Assembly (NCBI RefSeq): GCF_000092785.1 | Contig: NC_014225.1 | Span: 186,001 to 250,000, forward strand | Direction: 5' to 3' | DNA: 64,000 nucleotides | Source: Waddlia chondrophila WSU 86-1044 | GTDB lineage: Bacteria; Chlamydiota; Chlamydiia; Chlamydiales; Waddliaceae | Part shown: one piece after another, positions 50,582 through 58,665 of the stretch | Layout of the letters: every line of letters begins with the position of its first letter | How positions within the stretch are numbered: the first letter of the stretch is position 1 | Notes under the pieces: model-generated | The model's database searches: none | The model's input: the letters and a program-made list of their open reading frames with translations, nothing else | Told to the model about the DNA's origin: nothing | Program-made: the position numbers and the translations under genes

Positions 50582-52419
50582 TTTTTTTGCACCTCCAGCA
50601 GTTTTGCCATGATTGCAGTGCTGCGGTGGATAAATTGATTCAATGCCTTAGGGGCGAGCTCTCTTTGTGAAAGCAAAGAGAGCTCAAAAACTTCTTGAGC
50701 CATCTCTTTTGCCAAGTCGGGGTCTTTCAGTTCCAGATCTTTGATCCTGTTGATCAGCGGGCTGTTAGTATTGATGACGAAGGTGCGTAAAGCCATTTGA
50801 TGCACATCATCCATCTCTTGGTCTTGATTGAGAGCCATCATGTAGTCGCGCATGCGCCGTTGCTCTTCTGAAATCATCACAAAGCCCGGTGTTTCGTCGT
50901 GAGCCAAGCTTTTCGCTTCCACTTCTACCTTTTGATCTGCAAGCTTGCTGCGAAAAAAATCAGCGAGTCGCGCAGCTTCTGTTTTACCCTCTGCGTCCAA
51001 CACCGATTTTTCCCTTCCCTTATCAAGGAGATGGTCATCGACAGCTGCATCGATCCGTCGAAATTTGACCGGCGCCAGTTTCTGTTCCAATTGCTGGAAG
51101 ACATAGGAGTCGATGGGATCGGGAGCCAGCAAGATTTCGACATTTTTCTTATTGTACATCTCGACAAAATGGGGCATTTGCCCTTCATCTTTCGTATAGA
51201 TGACTGTGTCTTTCGTCTGCTCTTGATTTCTTTCGAGATACTCTTGGACAGTTGTCCAGGCACCTCCTGCAATTTTCCAGATCAACAAGTTTTTGATGCG
51301 GTCATAGAATTTATCATCTTCGAGCACTCCAAGCTTGACAATCGGTGCAATATCCTTCCAGCAGCGGGTATATTTTTCCCGGTCGGATTTCCAAAGGGAA
51401 GAGAGGCTGTCGGACACTTTTTTAGAGATGTGGCTCGACAGTTGCCGGACAGTTCGATCCATTTGTAAATAGCTTCTGGAAACATTAAGAGGGATGTCTG
51501 GGCTGTCGATGACTCCTTGAAGTACCATTAGGTAGTTAGGGATGATATCTTTGCAGTTGTCATTGACAAAGACTCTATTGCAGTAAAGGTGGACAGTGTT
51601 TTTGTTTAGGTCAAGTTCCCGCCTAAGTTTAGGGAAATAAAGGATTCCTTTGAGGTTGAACGGATAGTCGACATTGAGATGGACCCAGAAAAGAGGGTCT
51701 TCTTGCATCGGATAGAGGTATCGGTAGAACTCAAGATAGTCTTTTTCAGTGCATTCAGAAGGACTCTTGATCCATAACGGCTCGTGTGTATTGATGTGGT
51801 TCTCACCCAAATAGACAGGGTAGGGGAGGAATGCGCAGTAGTGCTGCAAGATTTGTTTCAGGCGGCTCTCTTCTAGAAATTCATCACTGTTTTTGTCGAC
51901 GTGGAGGATCACTTCCGTGCCCCTCGTCGTTCTCGTTCCCTTTTCGACAGTGTAGTCGGCTTTCCCGTCGCTTGACCAGAAAACAGGCTCTGCCCCTTCC
52001 TTGTAGGAAAGCGTATTGATCTCTACTTGATCAGCAACCATGTAGGCTGAATAAAATCCCAGGCCGAAATGTCCGATAAACTGATCGCCTTCGTCTTTGC
52101 TTTGGTATTTTTCCAGGAATTCTTCGGCGCTGGAAAATGCGATCTGTGCAATATATTTTTCCACCTCTTCTGCGTCCATGCCGATTCCGGTATCGATAAA
52201 AGATAGCGTGCGCTTCTCTTTATCGATTTTAATCTCAATCCGGAACTCATCGTCCAGAGCTTTCGCTTCGCCTTGATCGCGCAAAATTTTTACTTTGTGA
52301 ATCGCATCGCATGCATTGGAAACAAGTTCTCGGGCAAAGATATCTTTATCTGAATATAGCCATTTTTTGATGATAGGCAGAATGTTTTCACTGTGGATTG
52401 TCAAAGTTTTCTTTGTCAT
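50578..52419 (-). CDS. htpG: Chaperone HtpG (Hsp90)
   Basis: A 613-residue Hsp90 from the ATG at 52419 (five residues shorter than the longest frame; GAGG lies just ahead). GHKL ATPase motifs are ELVSNACDAIHKVK (~30-43), SFIDTGIGMDAEEV and GHFGLGFYSAYMVA; the middle domain contains GILYFPKLRRELDLNKNTVH and NVSRSYLQMD. It is a cytosolic ATP-dependent chaperone. The stop overlaps the convergent translocase stop by four bases. No SecB or ClpB-type neighbour is present. Confidence 0.96.
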   Translation of the reverse strand: MTKKTLTIHSENILPIIKKWLYSDKDIFARELVSNACDAIHKVKILRDQGEAKALDDEFRIEIKIDKEKRTLSFIDTGIGMDAEEVEKYIAQIAFSSAEEFLEKYQSKDEGDQFIGHFGLGFYSAYMVADQVEINTLSYKEGAEPVFWSSDGKADYTVEKGTRTTRGTEVILHVDKNSDEFLEESRLKQILQHYCAFLPYPVYLGENHINTHEPLWIKSPSECTEKDYLEFYRYLYPMQEDPLFWVHLNVDYPFNLKGILYFPKLRRELDLNKNTVHLYCNRVFVNDNCKDIIPNYLMVLQGVIDSPDIPLNVSRSYLQMDRTVRQLSSHISKKVSDSLSSLWKSDREKYTRCWKDIAPIVKLGVLEDDKFYDRIKNLLIWKIAGGAWTTVQEYLERNQEQTKDTVIYTKDEGQMPHFVEMYNKKNVEILLAPDPIDSYVFQQLEQKLAPVKFRRIDAAVDDHLLDKGREKSVLDAEGKTEAARLADFFRSKLADQKVEVEAKSLAHDETPGFVMISEEQRRMRDYMMALNQDQEMDDVHQMALRTFVINTNSPLINRIKDLELKDPDLAKEMAQEVFELSLLSQRELAPKALNQFIHRSTAIMAKLLEVQKN

Positions 52420-52570
52420 TTTTGCATACCTCAATATTTTAAAGAGTTAATGATTAACATTTTATCCGTTTATGTCAAATATATACCGAATCATGGCGGT
52501 ATATCAAAAGATTTGACGCAATACGGGGGCTGAAGATAAGATAAAATTGAATTGTAAAGAGGTGCAAGTC

Positions 52571-53863
52571 GTGACGTTATTTGGAATAGATCTTCTGCTA
52601 TGTTTGTATGCGATGATCGCGTTTGTGGCGATCGGTGTGGCGCTTGCAGGGATGATTTTGTTTACAAAGGCAAAATTCGTCAGCACGGATTTGTGTAAAA
52701 TTTACATTAACAACGATGATGGTTTGACAAAAAGCGTGCCTGGAGGAGGAACGTTGCTGCAGTCTTTGATGTCTCAAGGAATCACTATTCCCTCTCCTTG
52801 TGGAGGAAAGGCTACTTGCAAGCAATGCCGTGTTCAGATTGTAGAAGGAGTCGATCCTCCTCTTGAAACAGATAAATCTACATTTTCTAGAAAGGAGCTT
52901 AAAGAGGGATGGCGCCTCTCTTGCCAATCTAAGTTAAAGCACGATATTAGCGTCCATGTTGAAGAGTCTTGTTTAGATGTCAAAGAGATTGATGCAAAGG
53001 TGGTCAGCAACGAAAATGTAGCGACGTTTATCAAAGAGTTAGTTGTTGAGGTTCCGGAAGAGATTCCTTATCGCTCAGGGGAGTATTTTCAATTTCACGT
53101 CCCGCCTTTCAAAACCAACACCTCCGACTGGAAAGAGACCATGGAGAAAAAGTACTTTGAAGATTGGGAAAAATTTAAGATGTTCGATACGGAGATCGAT
53201 TTCAGTACTCTTGGAGAGGGTGAAGTCATTAGAGCTTATTCCATGGCCTCTTATCCTGCTGAAGGGAAGAAGGTGATGTTCAACATCAGAATCGCCACAC
53301 CTCCTTTCGAAGGCAAGGAGCTGTCGAAAACGATTCCTTGGGGAATTTGTTCTTCTTATACTTTTGGCCTTAAGCCGGGCGACACCGTCCGTTTATCGGG
53401 TCCTTTTGGCGAGTCCTACATGATTGATGATAATCGCGAGCTTGTTTTTCTCATTGGCGGTGCCGGTTCATCGTTTGGCCGCAGCCATATCATGCATCTG
53501 TTCAAGACAGAAAATACCAAGCGCAAAGTGACGCTTTGGTATGGCGCCCGCTCTCTGAAAGAGAATATTTACGAAGACGAATACCGGCAGCTTGATAAGG
53601 ATCATGAGAATTTTACCTATCATTTGGTGCTTTCAGATCCGCAGCCGGACGATATCAAATCTGGCTGGCCAAAAGACGATCCCATTAAGACTGCGTTTTT
53701 GTTCAAGGCTTTCGAAGAGGGTCAGCTCAAGAAAATGGATTATCCTGAAGAGTGCTTATATTATGTTTGCGGGCCGCCATTGCACAACTCTTCTGTTATG
53801 AGATTGTTGGATGATTATGGCGTTCCCAGAGAAAGCATTATCTTAGATGACTTCGGGAGTTAG
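52571..53863 (+). CDS. nqrF: Na+-translocating NADH:quinone reductase subunit F
   Basis: A 430-residue NqrF. The GTG at 52571 follows AAAGAGGTG and is preferred to the TTG at 52547. One N-terminal membrane helix (AMIAFVAIGVALAGMILF), a 2Fe-2S ferredoxin domain (SPCGGKATCKQCRVQI with a later Cys in SCQSKLK), then an FAD/NAD(H)-reductase domain (RAYSMASYPAEG, FLIGGAGSSFGRSH, CGPPLHNSSVM). It takes electrons from NADH into the Na+ pump. Other nqr subunits are not adjacent, as in chlamydiae where nqrF stands apart. Confidence 0.95.
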   Translation: MTLFGIDLLLCLYAMIAFVAIGVALAGMILFTKAKFVSTDLCKIYINNDDGLTKSVPGGGTLLQSLMSQGITIPSPCGGKATCKQCRVQIVEGVDPPLETDKSTFSRKELKEGWRLSCQSKLKHDISVHVEESCLDVKEIDAKVVSNENVATFIKELVVEVPEEIPYRSGEYFQFHVPPFKTNTSDWKETMEKKYFEDWEKFKMFDTEIDFSTLGEGEVIRAYSMASYPAEGKKVMFNIRIATPPFEGKELSKTIPWGICSSYTFGLKPGDTVRLSGPFGESYMIDDNRELVFLIGGAGSSFGRSHIMHLFKTENTKRKVTLWYGARSLKENIYEDEYRQLDKDHENFTYHLVLSDPQPDDIKSGWPKDDPIKTAFLFKAFEEGQLKKMDYPEECLYYVCGPPLHNSSVMRLLDDYGVPRESIILDDFGS

Positions 53864-53870
53864 ATAGCTG

Positions 53871-55505
53871 ATGCGCGTACTCATTGCGCAAATTAATCCG
53901 ACTGTCGGCGATCTGGAGGGAAACTGTCAATTAATCTTGGATGGGATTGCTAAAGCGAAATCGCTAAAAGCTCATCTTGTCCTTTTTCCTGAGTTGGCAT
54001 TATCTGGTTATCCTCCAGACGACTTTTTGTTATTGTCTGATTTTACGGAAGCCATTGACAGGTATTTAGAAAAGATTGTCGAGGCTTCAAAGGGGATTGC
54101 TGTCATTGTCGGCACCCCTAAGATGAATCCGCAGGGAAGGCATTTGAAGCTTTGCAACAGTGCAGCGATCATCCATGATCAGACGTTGATCGGCCTTCAG
54201 GACAAATCACTTCTACCCACTTATGACGTGTTTGATGAGCTGCGTTATTTTGAGCCTGCCGCTAAGACATTTGTCTGGCAGTTGTGTGGAAAGAAGATAG
54301 GAGTGACAATTTGCGAAGACATTTGGCAGCATACTCCTGCAGCAAGAGAAACCTCCTACCATCGCGATCCTGTGGAAGACTTAGCGGCACAATCTCCAGA
54401 CCTTTTGATCAATTTATCAGCCTCTCCATTCAGACGAGGGAGATCTTTGGAAAGAATTGAAACATGCCAAGCGATTGCAAAAACGTTGAAGTGTCCTGTA
54501 CTTTTATGTAATCAGGTGGGGGGAAACGACAGTCTAATCTTCGATGGACGTAGTGTTGCCGTGAACGGAGATGCGGAGTTGATTGATTTAGCAAAAGGGT
54601 TTGAAGAAGACTTTCTCCTTGTGGATCTTTCCTATCCTTCCGAAGAGATTTCCCACGATGTCGATCACACCGAGGAGTTGCGTAAGGCGTTAGTTTTGGG
54701 CCTTAGAGATTATTTCCGAAAGCAAGGATTTTCAAAAGCGTGTTTGGGAATTTCTGGAGGCATCGATTCTGCCGTTGTCGCTGCGCTTGCTGTTGAGGCA
54801 TTGGGAAAAGAGAATGTTTTGGGTGTCTTAATGCCTTCCAGGTTTACTTCGAAGAGAAGCATTGAAGATGCCAGGCAGCTTGTAAAAAATCTTGGCATTG
54901 ATCATCGCGAGATTTCGATTGAAGAACCTTTTCAGTGTTATCTGGATCTGCTTCAGCCCCATTTTGAAGGAAAGCAGCCGGACGTAACAGAAGAGAATTT
55001 GCAGGCCAGGGTTCGCGGGATGATTCTGATGGCGTTGTCGAATAAGCATGGCTACATTGTTTTGAGTACAGGAAATAAGAGCGAGCTGGCGATGGGGTAT
55101 GCGACTCTCTATGGTGATACAGTTGGTGGGATGGCAGTCATTAGCGATGTGGCCAAAATGGATGTGTATGCCCTCGCCGAGTCTTACAATGCAGAAGAGG
55201 AAGTGATTCCGCAAACCATCATTGACAGGGCTCCTTCGGCGGAGCTTAGAGAGGGGCAGTTGGATTCAGACTCGCTGCCTGATTACGAGGTGATCGATAC
55301 TGTTGTAAAAGCTTATGTAGAAGAGCATATGTGTCCGCAGGCAATTGCTGACAAATTTGATTATCCCATTGATCTTGTGAAGGATTTAATCGGAAGAGTC
55401 CATTGCAACGAGTATAAGAGACGGCAAATGGCGCCCGGCTTGCGTGTGTCTTCGCGAGCTTTTACCATCGGCCGCCGCTTTCCTATCGTGCAGAAGTGGG
55501 TGTAA
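53871..55505 (+). CDS. nadE: Glutamine-dependent NAD+ synthetase
   Basis: A 544-residue two-domain protein. The N-terminal nitrilase-type amidase (residues ~1-250) carries the Glu-Lys-Cys triad in FPELALSGYPPDD, LQDKSLLPTYDVFDE and VTICEDIWQ. The C-terminal synthetase has the PP-loop GISGGIDSAVVAALA near 298 and STGNKSELAMGYATLYGD. It makes NAD+ from deamido-NAD with ATP and glutamine. It starts 7 bases after nqrF, an NADH user. Presence of nadE points to at least the last step of NAD synthesis in a lineage known for NAD import. Confidence 0.95.
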   Translation: MRVLIAQINPTVGDLEGNCQLILDGIAKAKSLKAHLVLFPELALSGYPPDDFLLLSDFTEAIDRYLEKIVEASKGIAVIVGTPKMNPQGRHLKLCNSAAIIHDQTLIGLQDKSLLPTYDVFDELRYFEPAAKTFVWQLCGKKIGVTICEDIWQHTPAARETSYHRDPVEDLAAQSPDLLINLSASPFRRGRSLERIETCQAIAKTLKCPVLLCNQVGGNDSLIFDGRSVAVNGDAELIDLAKGFEEDFLLVDLSYPSEEISHDVDHTEELRKALVLGLRDYFRKQGFSKACLGISGGIDSAVVAALAVEALGKENVLGVLMPSRFTSKRSIEDARQLVKNLGIDHREISIEEPFQCYLDLLQPHFEGKQPDVTEENLQARVRGMILMALSNKHGYIVLSTGNKSELAMGYATLYGDTVGGMAVISDVAKMDVYALAESYNAEEEVIPQTIIDRAPSAELREGQLDSDSLPDYEVIDTVVKAYVEEHMCPQAIADKFDYPIDLVKDLIGRVHCNEYKRRQMAPGLRVSSRAFTIGRRFPIVQKWV

Positions 55506-55563
55506 TATCTTTGTCGTCAACCTCTGTCTTTGAGACTTGCTTGCGTCGCTCAATCCTTTCAGG

Positions 55564-55593
55564 TTGATTTCTAAAAATAATTTTTACTATTTA
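55564..55593 (+). promoter_or_regulatory. Possible promoter of the peptide/ATP-grasp locus
   Basis: TTGATT (55564-55569), 18-base spacer, TATTTA (55588-55593), 65 bases upstream of the small peptide ORF in an AT-rich gap of 152 bases that contains no other gene. Match to consensus is only fair. Confidence 0.3.
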
Positions 55594-55657
55594 TGCTTTT
55601 TCTTTTTTTATATATATTCGCTTCAAATTTCATAAAATTTTCAAAATGGAGAAATAA

Positions 55658-55777
55658 ATGGGCTTTTCAAGCGACGGAAAAGAAGGAGGAAAAGACAATT
55701 CTGAGGATACAGGATTTTTACCCGAAGTAGAGTTAGAACTTTCCAATTTGGATAAAAAAGAAATATTTGAATTTTAA
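55658..55777 (+). CDS. Candidate RiPP (graspetide-like) precursor peptide, 39 aa
   Basis: A 39-codon ORF with ATGGAG-type ribosome binding site (TGGAG, 7 bases before the ATG) and its stop 4 bases before the ATP-grasp gene. The peptide starts MGFSSDGKEGGKDNSEDTG and its second half is strongly acidic (10 of 20 residues charged, mostly Glu), with Pro 22, Ser 29, two adjacent Lys near 33 and a Phe-Glu-Phe end. Thr/Ser/Lys donors beside Asp/Glu acceptors are what a MvdD-type ligase would join by ester or amide links. No known microviridin (TxRxPSD) or plesiocin-type core motif is present. The gene call is supported by position and RBS; the role as substrate is inference. Confidence 0.5.
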   Translation: MGFSSDGKEGGKDNSEDTGFLPEVELELSNLDKKEIFEF

Positions 55778-56219
55778 CCTCATGAAAAAAACTTTTATTC
55801 CGAAGGAATTCCGTCCTTCTGTTCCTGGATCGTCTTTGAAATCATTAAATAGGTCTGTTTTTGAGTTTCCAAGAAATAGCGAAAATAGACCCGAAAAATA
55901 TGTGATTTTATCTAGTCAGGGGGATCTTGTAGCAAAAAAAGTTTGGGAATCTCTCAAGTCCAATAAAACTGCCATTCATTTCTATTTGGACGAATTAGGA
56001 TATACTTGGGACTTTTCATATTCAAATGAAAGGCTCACGTTATTGACCCCTTCCGGAAAAATTACTCCTTTATCTATTTATCACCGACATCCTGGTGTTG
56101 CACAGGACCACCCCTTCTATTCAAAACATATCTCTTTATTTGAGGTAATGGATATTTGGAAAGGAAACAGTATTGGTCAAAAAAGAGATCATTTCCATAA
56201 TACATCAAAGCCTTATCAA

Positions 56220-57487
56220 CAGGGCAATTTCATGAAAAATACTTGATACACTAAATTCTTTAGTATTAGACTCTTTAGTCAACCCCACCAAGGAGATGGA
56301 TATGACTGAAGAAGATCTTGATCAAGACACCAGCAACGCTTTTAGAAAATCACTTGAAGAACACTTTGGCTGCCTCGACGATTACAGACGACAAGGTAGC
56401 ATAAGGTATCGATTAATAGACATTCTGTTTATCACGATTTGCGCAGTGATAAGTGGAGCCAATGATCTCAAGGCTGTGGCGATGTATGCGCAGCGCAAGC
56501 GCCGCTGGCTAACGAGCACCCTTGCACTTGAGGATGACGTCCCATCCTACACTACCTTTTGGACTATCTTTGTCCTATTATCCCCTGTTGCCTTGGAACA
56601 ATGCTTCGTGCAATGGGTACGATCGAAAATCGGCGCAAACACGCCTGATGGCCACAATGTAAGCATTGATGGTAAAGCCCAGAGGGGAACTGCGAAAAAA
56701 GGCGAACCTCATTCATTTGTTCACATTGTAAGCGCCTGGGCTGCGACACACAACCTAACCTTGGGGCAGCTAAAAGTAGATGGAAAATCCAATGAAATAA
56801 CGGCCATCCCGAAGTTGTTGGATATGATCGATGTTGCGGGAGCCACGATTACGATTGATGCGATGGGCTGCCAAACAGCAATCGCGGAAAAAATTGTAGA
56901 CAAAAGTGGAGATTATGTTTTGGCTCTAAAGGGCAATCAAGGCCATCTTTCAGATGAGGTGGAAAACTACTTCGTCCAAGCGGAGCAAATTGATTTTGAA
57001 GGTGTTTTATGTAACGCTGTAGGGTCAAAACACTGTGCACACGGGCGGATAGAAATGCGTGAGATATACATTACAGAAGACATTGACTGGTTGCAGCAAA
57101 AAGAAGAGTGGAAAAACCTAAAATCCTTGATCATGGTGAAGAGTGAACGCATAATACCTGGGCGATCGACTTCGACTGAAAGGAGATATTACATATCAAG
57201 TTTGTCGGCAGATGCATTAAGGGTCGCCAATATAATACGAGGGCACTGGGGCATAGAGAATTGTGTCCACTGGATTTTAGACGTAGCTTTTAGGGAGGAT
57301 GAACAGAACGCAAATGCAGGAAATATAGCTGAAAACATGTCGATGATAAGGAGATTATCGCTGAATCTTCTTAAGCAGGAAAAGACTGCTAAATGTGGGA
57401 TTGAGATTAAACGTCAGATGGCAGGTTGGGATGATGAGTACTTGCTAAAAGTGCTGGGTGTCAAATCTTTTTCATGAAATCGCCCTG
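56220..57487 (+). mobile_element. ISAs1-family insertion sequence, complete, with 10-bp target duplication
   Basis: The left end CAGGGCAATTTCATGAAAAA matches the reverse complement of the right end (CAGGGCGATTTCATGAAAAA) with one difference in 20. Both sides are flanked by GCCTTATCAA (56210-56219 and 57488-57497), the target site duplication. Length is 1268 bp. Intact ends, duplication and transposase suggest a recent insertion. Confidence 0.93.
56296..57477 (+). CDS. ISAs1-family transposase
   Basis: A 393-residue DDE transposase of the ISAs1 family (starts at 56296 or the ATG at 56302). Characteristic stretches: FGCLDDYRRQGSIRYRLIDI at the N-terminus, SIDGKAQRGTAKKGEPHSFV with the first catalytic Asp, TITIDAMGCQTAIAEKIVDK with the second, YVLALKGNQGHL, and the C-terminal RGHWGIENCVHWILDVAFRE with the Glu. 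No internal stops. A GGAG site (CAAGGAGATGG) precedes it. The stop TGA overlaps an ATG (57474) that opens the 3' half of the interrupted ATP-grasp gene. Confidence 0.94.
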   Translation: MDMTEEDLDQDTSNAFRKSLEEHFGCLDDYRRQGSIRYRLIDILFITICAVISGANDLKAVAMYAQRKRRWLTSTLALEDDVPSYTTFWTIFVLLSPVALEQCFVQWVRSKIGANTPDGHNVSIDGKAQRGTAKKGEPHSFVHIVSAWAATHNLTLGQLKVDGKSNEITAIPKLLDMIDVAGATITIDAMGCQTAIAEKIVDKSGDYVLALKGNQGHLSDEVENYFVQAEQIDFEGVLCNAVGSKHCAHGRIEMREIYITEDIDWLQQKEEWKNLKSLIMVKSERIIPGRSTSTERRYYISSLSADALRVANIIRGHWGIENCVHWILDVAFREDEQNANAGNIAENMSMIRRLSLNLLKQEKTAKCGIEIKRQMAGWDDEYLLKVLGVKSFS

Positions 57488-58059
57488 GCCTTATCAAATT
57501 ATTCATTCCGTTTTGCAGGCAGTTAAAAAAATAAATACGGATAAAGTTGGTATTGCAAAAACGTATTTAGTTAAAGGTAATATTAGAGAAATTAAAAGTC
57601 GGTTAGACAAACAATATATCGTAAAATCCTGCTCAAGTATGCGCTCGATTGCAGCAACGGAGCAGGATTATAACTCATGGGAGATGCAAGATTTAAAAAA
57701 TGTCCCTGTAATGTTCCAGGAATACATTGATGGAACCGACTATCGTATTCACTTCATGGATGATTATACATGGACACTTTCTGTTATTTCTAAAGACCGT
57801 GCAGACTACCGTTATTCATCAAAGCATTCTCTTGAATATAGATTGGAAACGATTCCTAGCGAATTAGATGATTTTTGCAAAGACCTTTCTAAAATTGAGG
57901 ATAATCGGTTTATTGGAGTAGATCTGATAAAAACAGGGGATCGGTATGTTTGCTTAGAAAGCAACCCAGGGCCTGATTGGAGCACATTTTATCACCCAAG
58001 CAGAGATCAATTCAATCACTTTTTTATTCAAACACTAGCACAAGAAGAAAAAGGCTATC

Positions 58060-58608
58060 ATGTATAAATTTCTTTTTTTTACTGCATTATTTTTAAACAT
58101 TTTTCAACTAAATTTACAAGGAAATCATTTCATGCAAACGCCATATCAATATAGCCAAGTATTTGAAAATGAAGAGTTAGACAGTATTTCTGTGGATGGC
58201 AGTGTTTTCATCAATCGTACAACTGTTTCAAATTCTGTTCTTGTCAACGGATCTTTATTAGCCAAAGAATCAAATTTAGGAAGTCTGCATGTAAATGGTG
58301 CCGCTAAAGTTGAAAATTCTCTAATCAACAACGAGACCATTATTAATGGGGCTATTTATGCAAAAAGTACCTCTTTTGAAGGTTTTTTTTCCGTTGCATC
58401 TGAAAAAACGACTTTAAAAGATTGTGAAGCGCATCTTCTGGAAGTCAGAAAAATAAACAACAACAAAACTCAACAAATACTTGAACTTTTAGGAAACACA
58501 ACAATCCATGGAGACATTAAATTTGAATCTCAAGAAGGTTTGATCTATGTTACTAAGGGTGTAAAAATTTTGGGAGAAGTAATAGGAGGAACAGTTCAGT
58601 TTAGATGA
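58060..58608 (+). CDS. Secreted bactofilin-like repeat protein, coupled to the ATP-grasp gene
   Basis: A 182-residue protein whose ATG overlaps the ATP-grasp stop by 8 bases. Signal peptide-like N-terminus (MYKFLFFTALFLNIFQLNLQ), then repeated short units such as SISVDGSVFINRTTVSNSVL, VNGSLLAKESNLGSLHVNG and IINGAIYAKSTSFEG: the alternating V/I-N-G pattern of polymer-forming (bactofilin-like) right-handed beta-helices. Ser/Thr/Asn/Lys/Glu side chains are plentiful. Classical bactofilins are cytosolic and lack signal peptides, so this is an exported variant. It might be a structural partner, a carrier or even a substrate of the ligase; unproven. Confidence 0.65.
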   Translation: MYKFLFFTALFLNIFQLNLQGNHFMQTPYQYSQVFENEELDSISVDGSVFINRTTVSNSVLVNGSLLAKESNLGSLHVNGAAKVENSLINNETIINGAIYAKSTSFEGFFSVASEKTTLKDCEAHLLEVRKINNNKTQQILELLGNTTIHGDIKFESQEGLIYVTKGVKILGEVIGGTVQFR

Positions 58609-58665
58609 GAATCATTTTACTTTATAGCCACACCAATGATCCCGTCACACGTTCCATTTTAAATA

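Larger units (their letters stand above)
55782..58067 (+). pseudogene. MvdD-like ATP-grasp peptide ligase, interrupted by an ISAs1 element
   Basis: The 5' part is 55782-56219 and the 3' part 57498-58067; taking out 56220-57487 and one copy of the 10-bp duplication joins them in frame into ~335 residues, the usual length for MvdC/MvdD-type ATP-grasp enzymes. The N-part has a pre-ATP-grasp domain (KYVILSSQGDLVAKKVWESL, SIYHRHPGVAQDHPFYSKH) and reaches the SKPYQ lysine region. The C-part has the ATP-grasp core: QYIVKSCSSMRS, VPVMFQEYIDGTDYRIHFM, RFIGVDLIKTG and the metal-binding ESNPGPDW. Such enzymes form omega-ester or amide crosslinks in ribosomal peptides. The 3' half may still be translated from an ATG in the IS terminus (57474). 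Confidence 0.8.

Noticed and set aside
55767-55781. TTG start for the ATP-grasp gene five codons upstream
   Set aside because: It overlaps the peptide gene's stop and gives no extra conserved residues; ATG 55782 is simpler.
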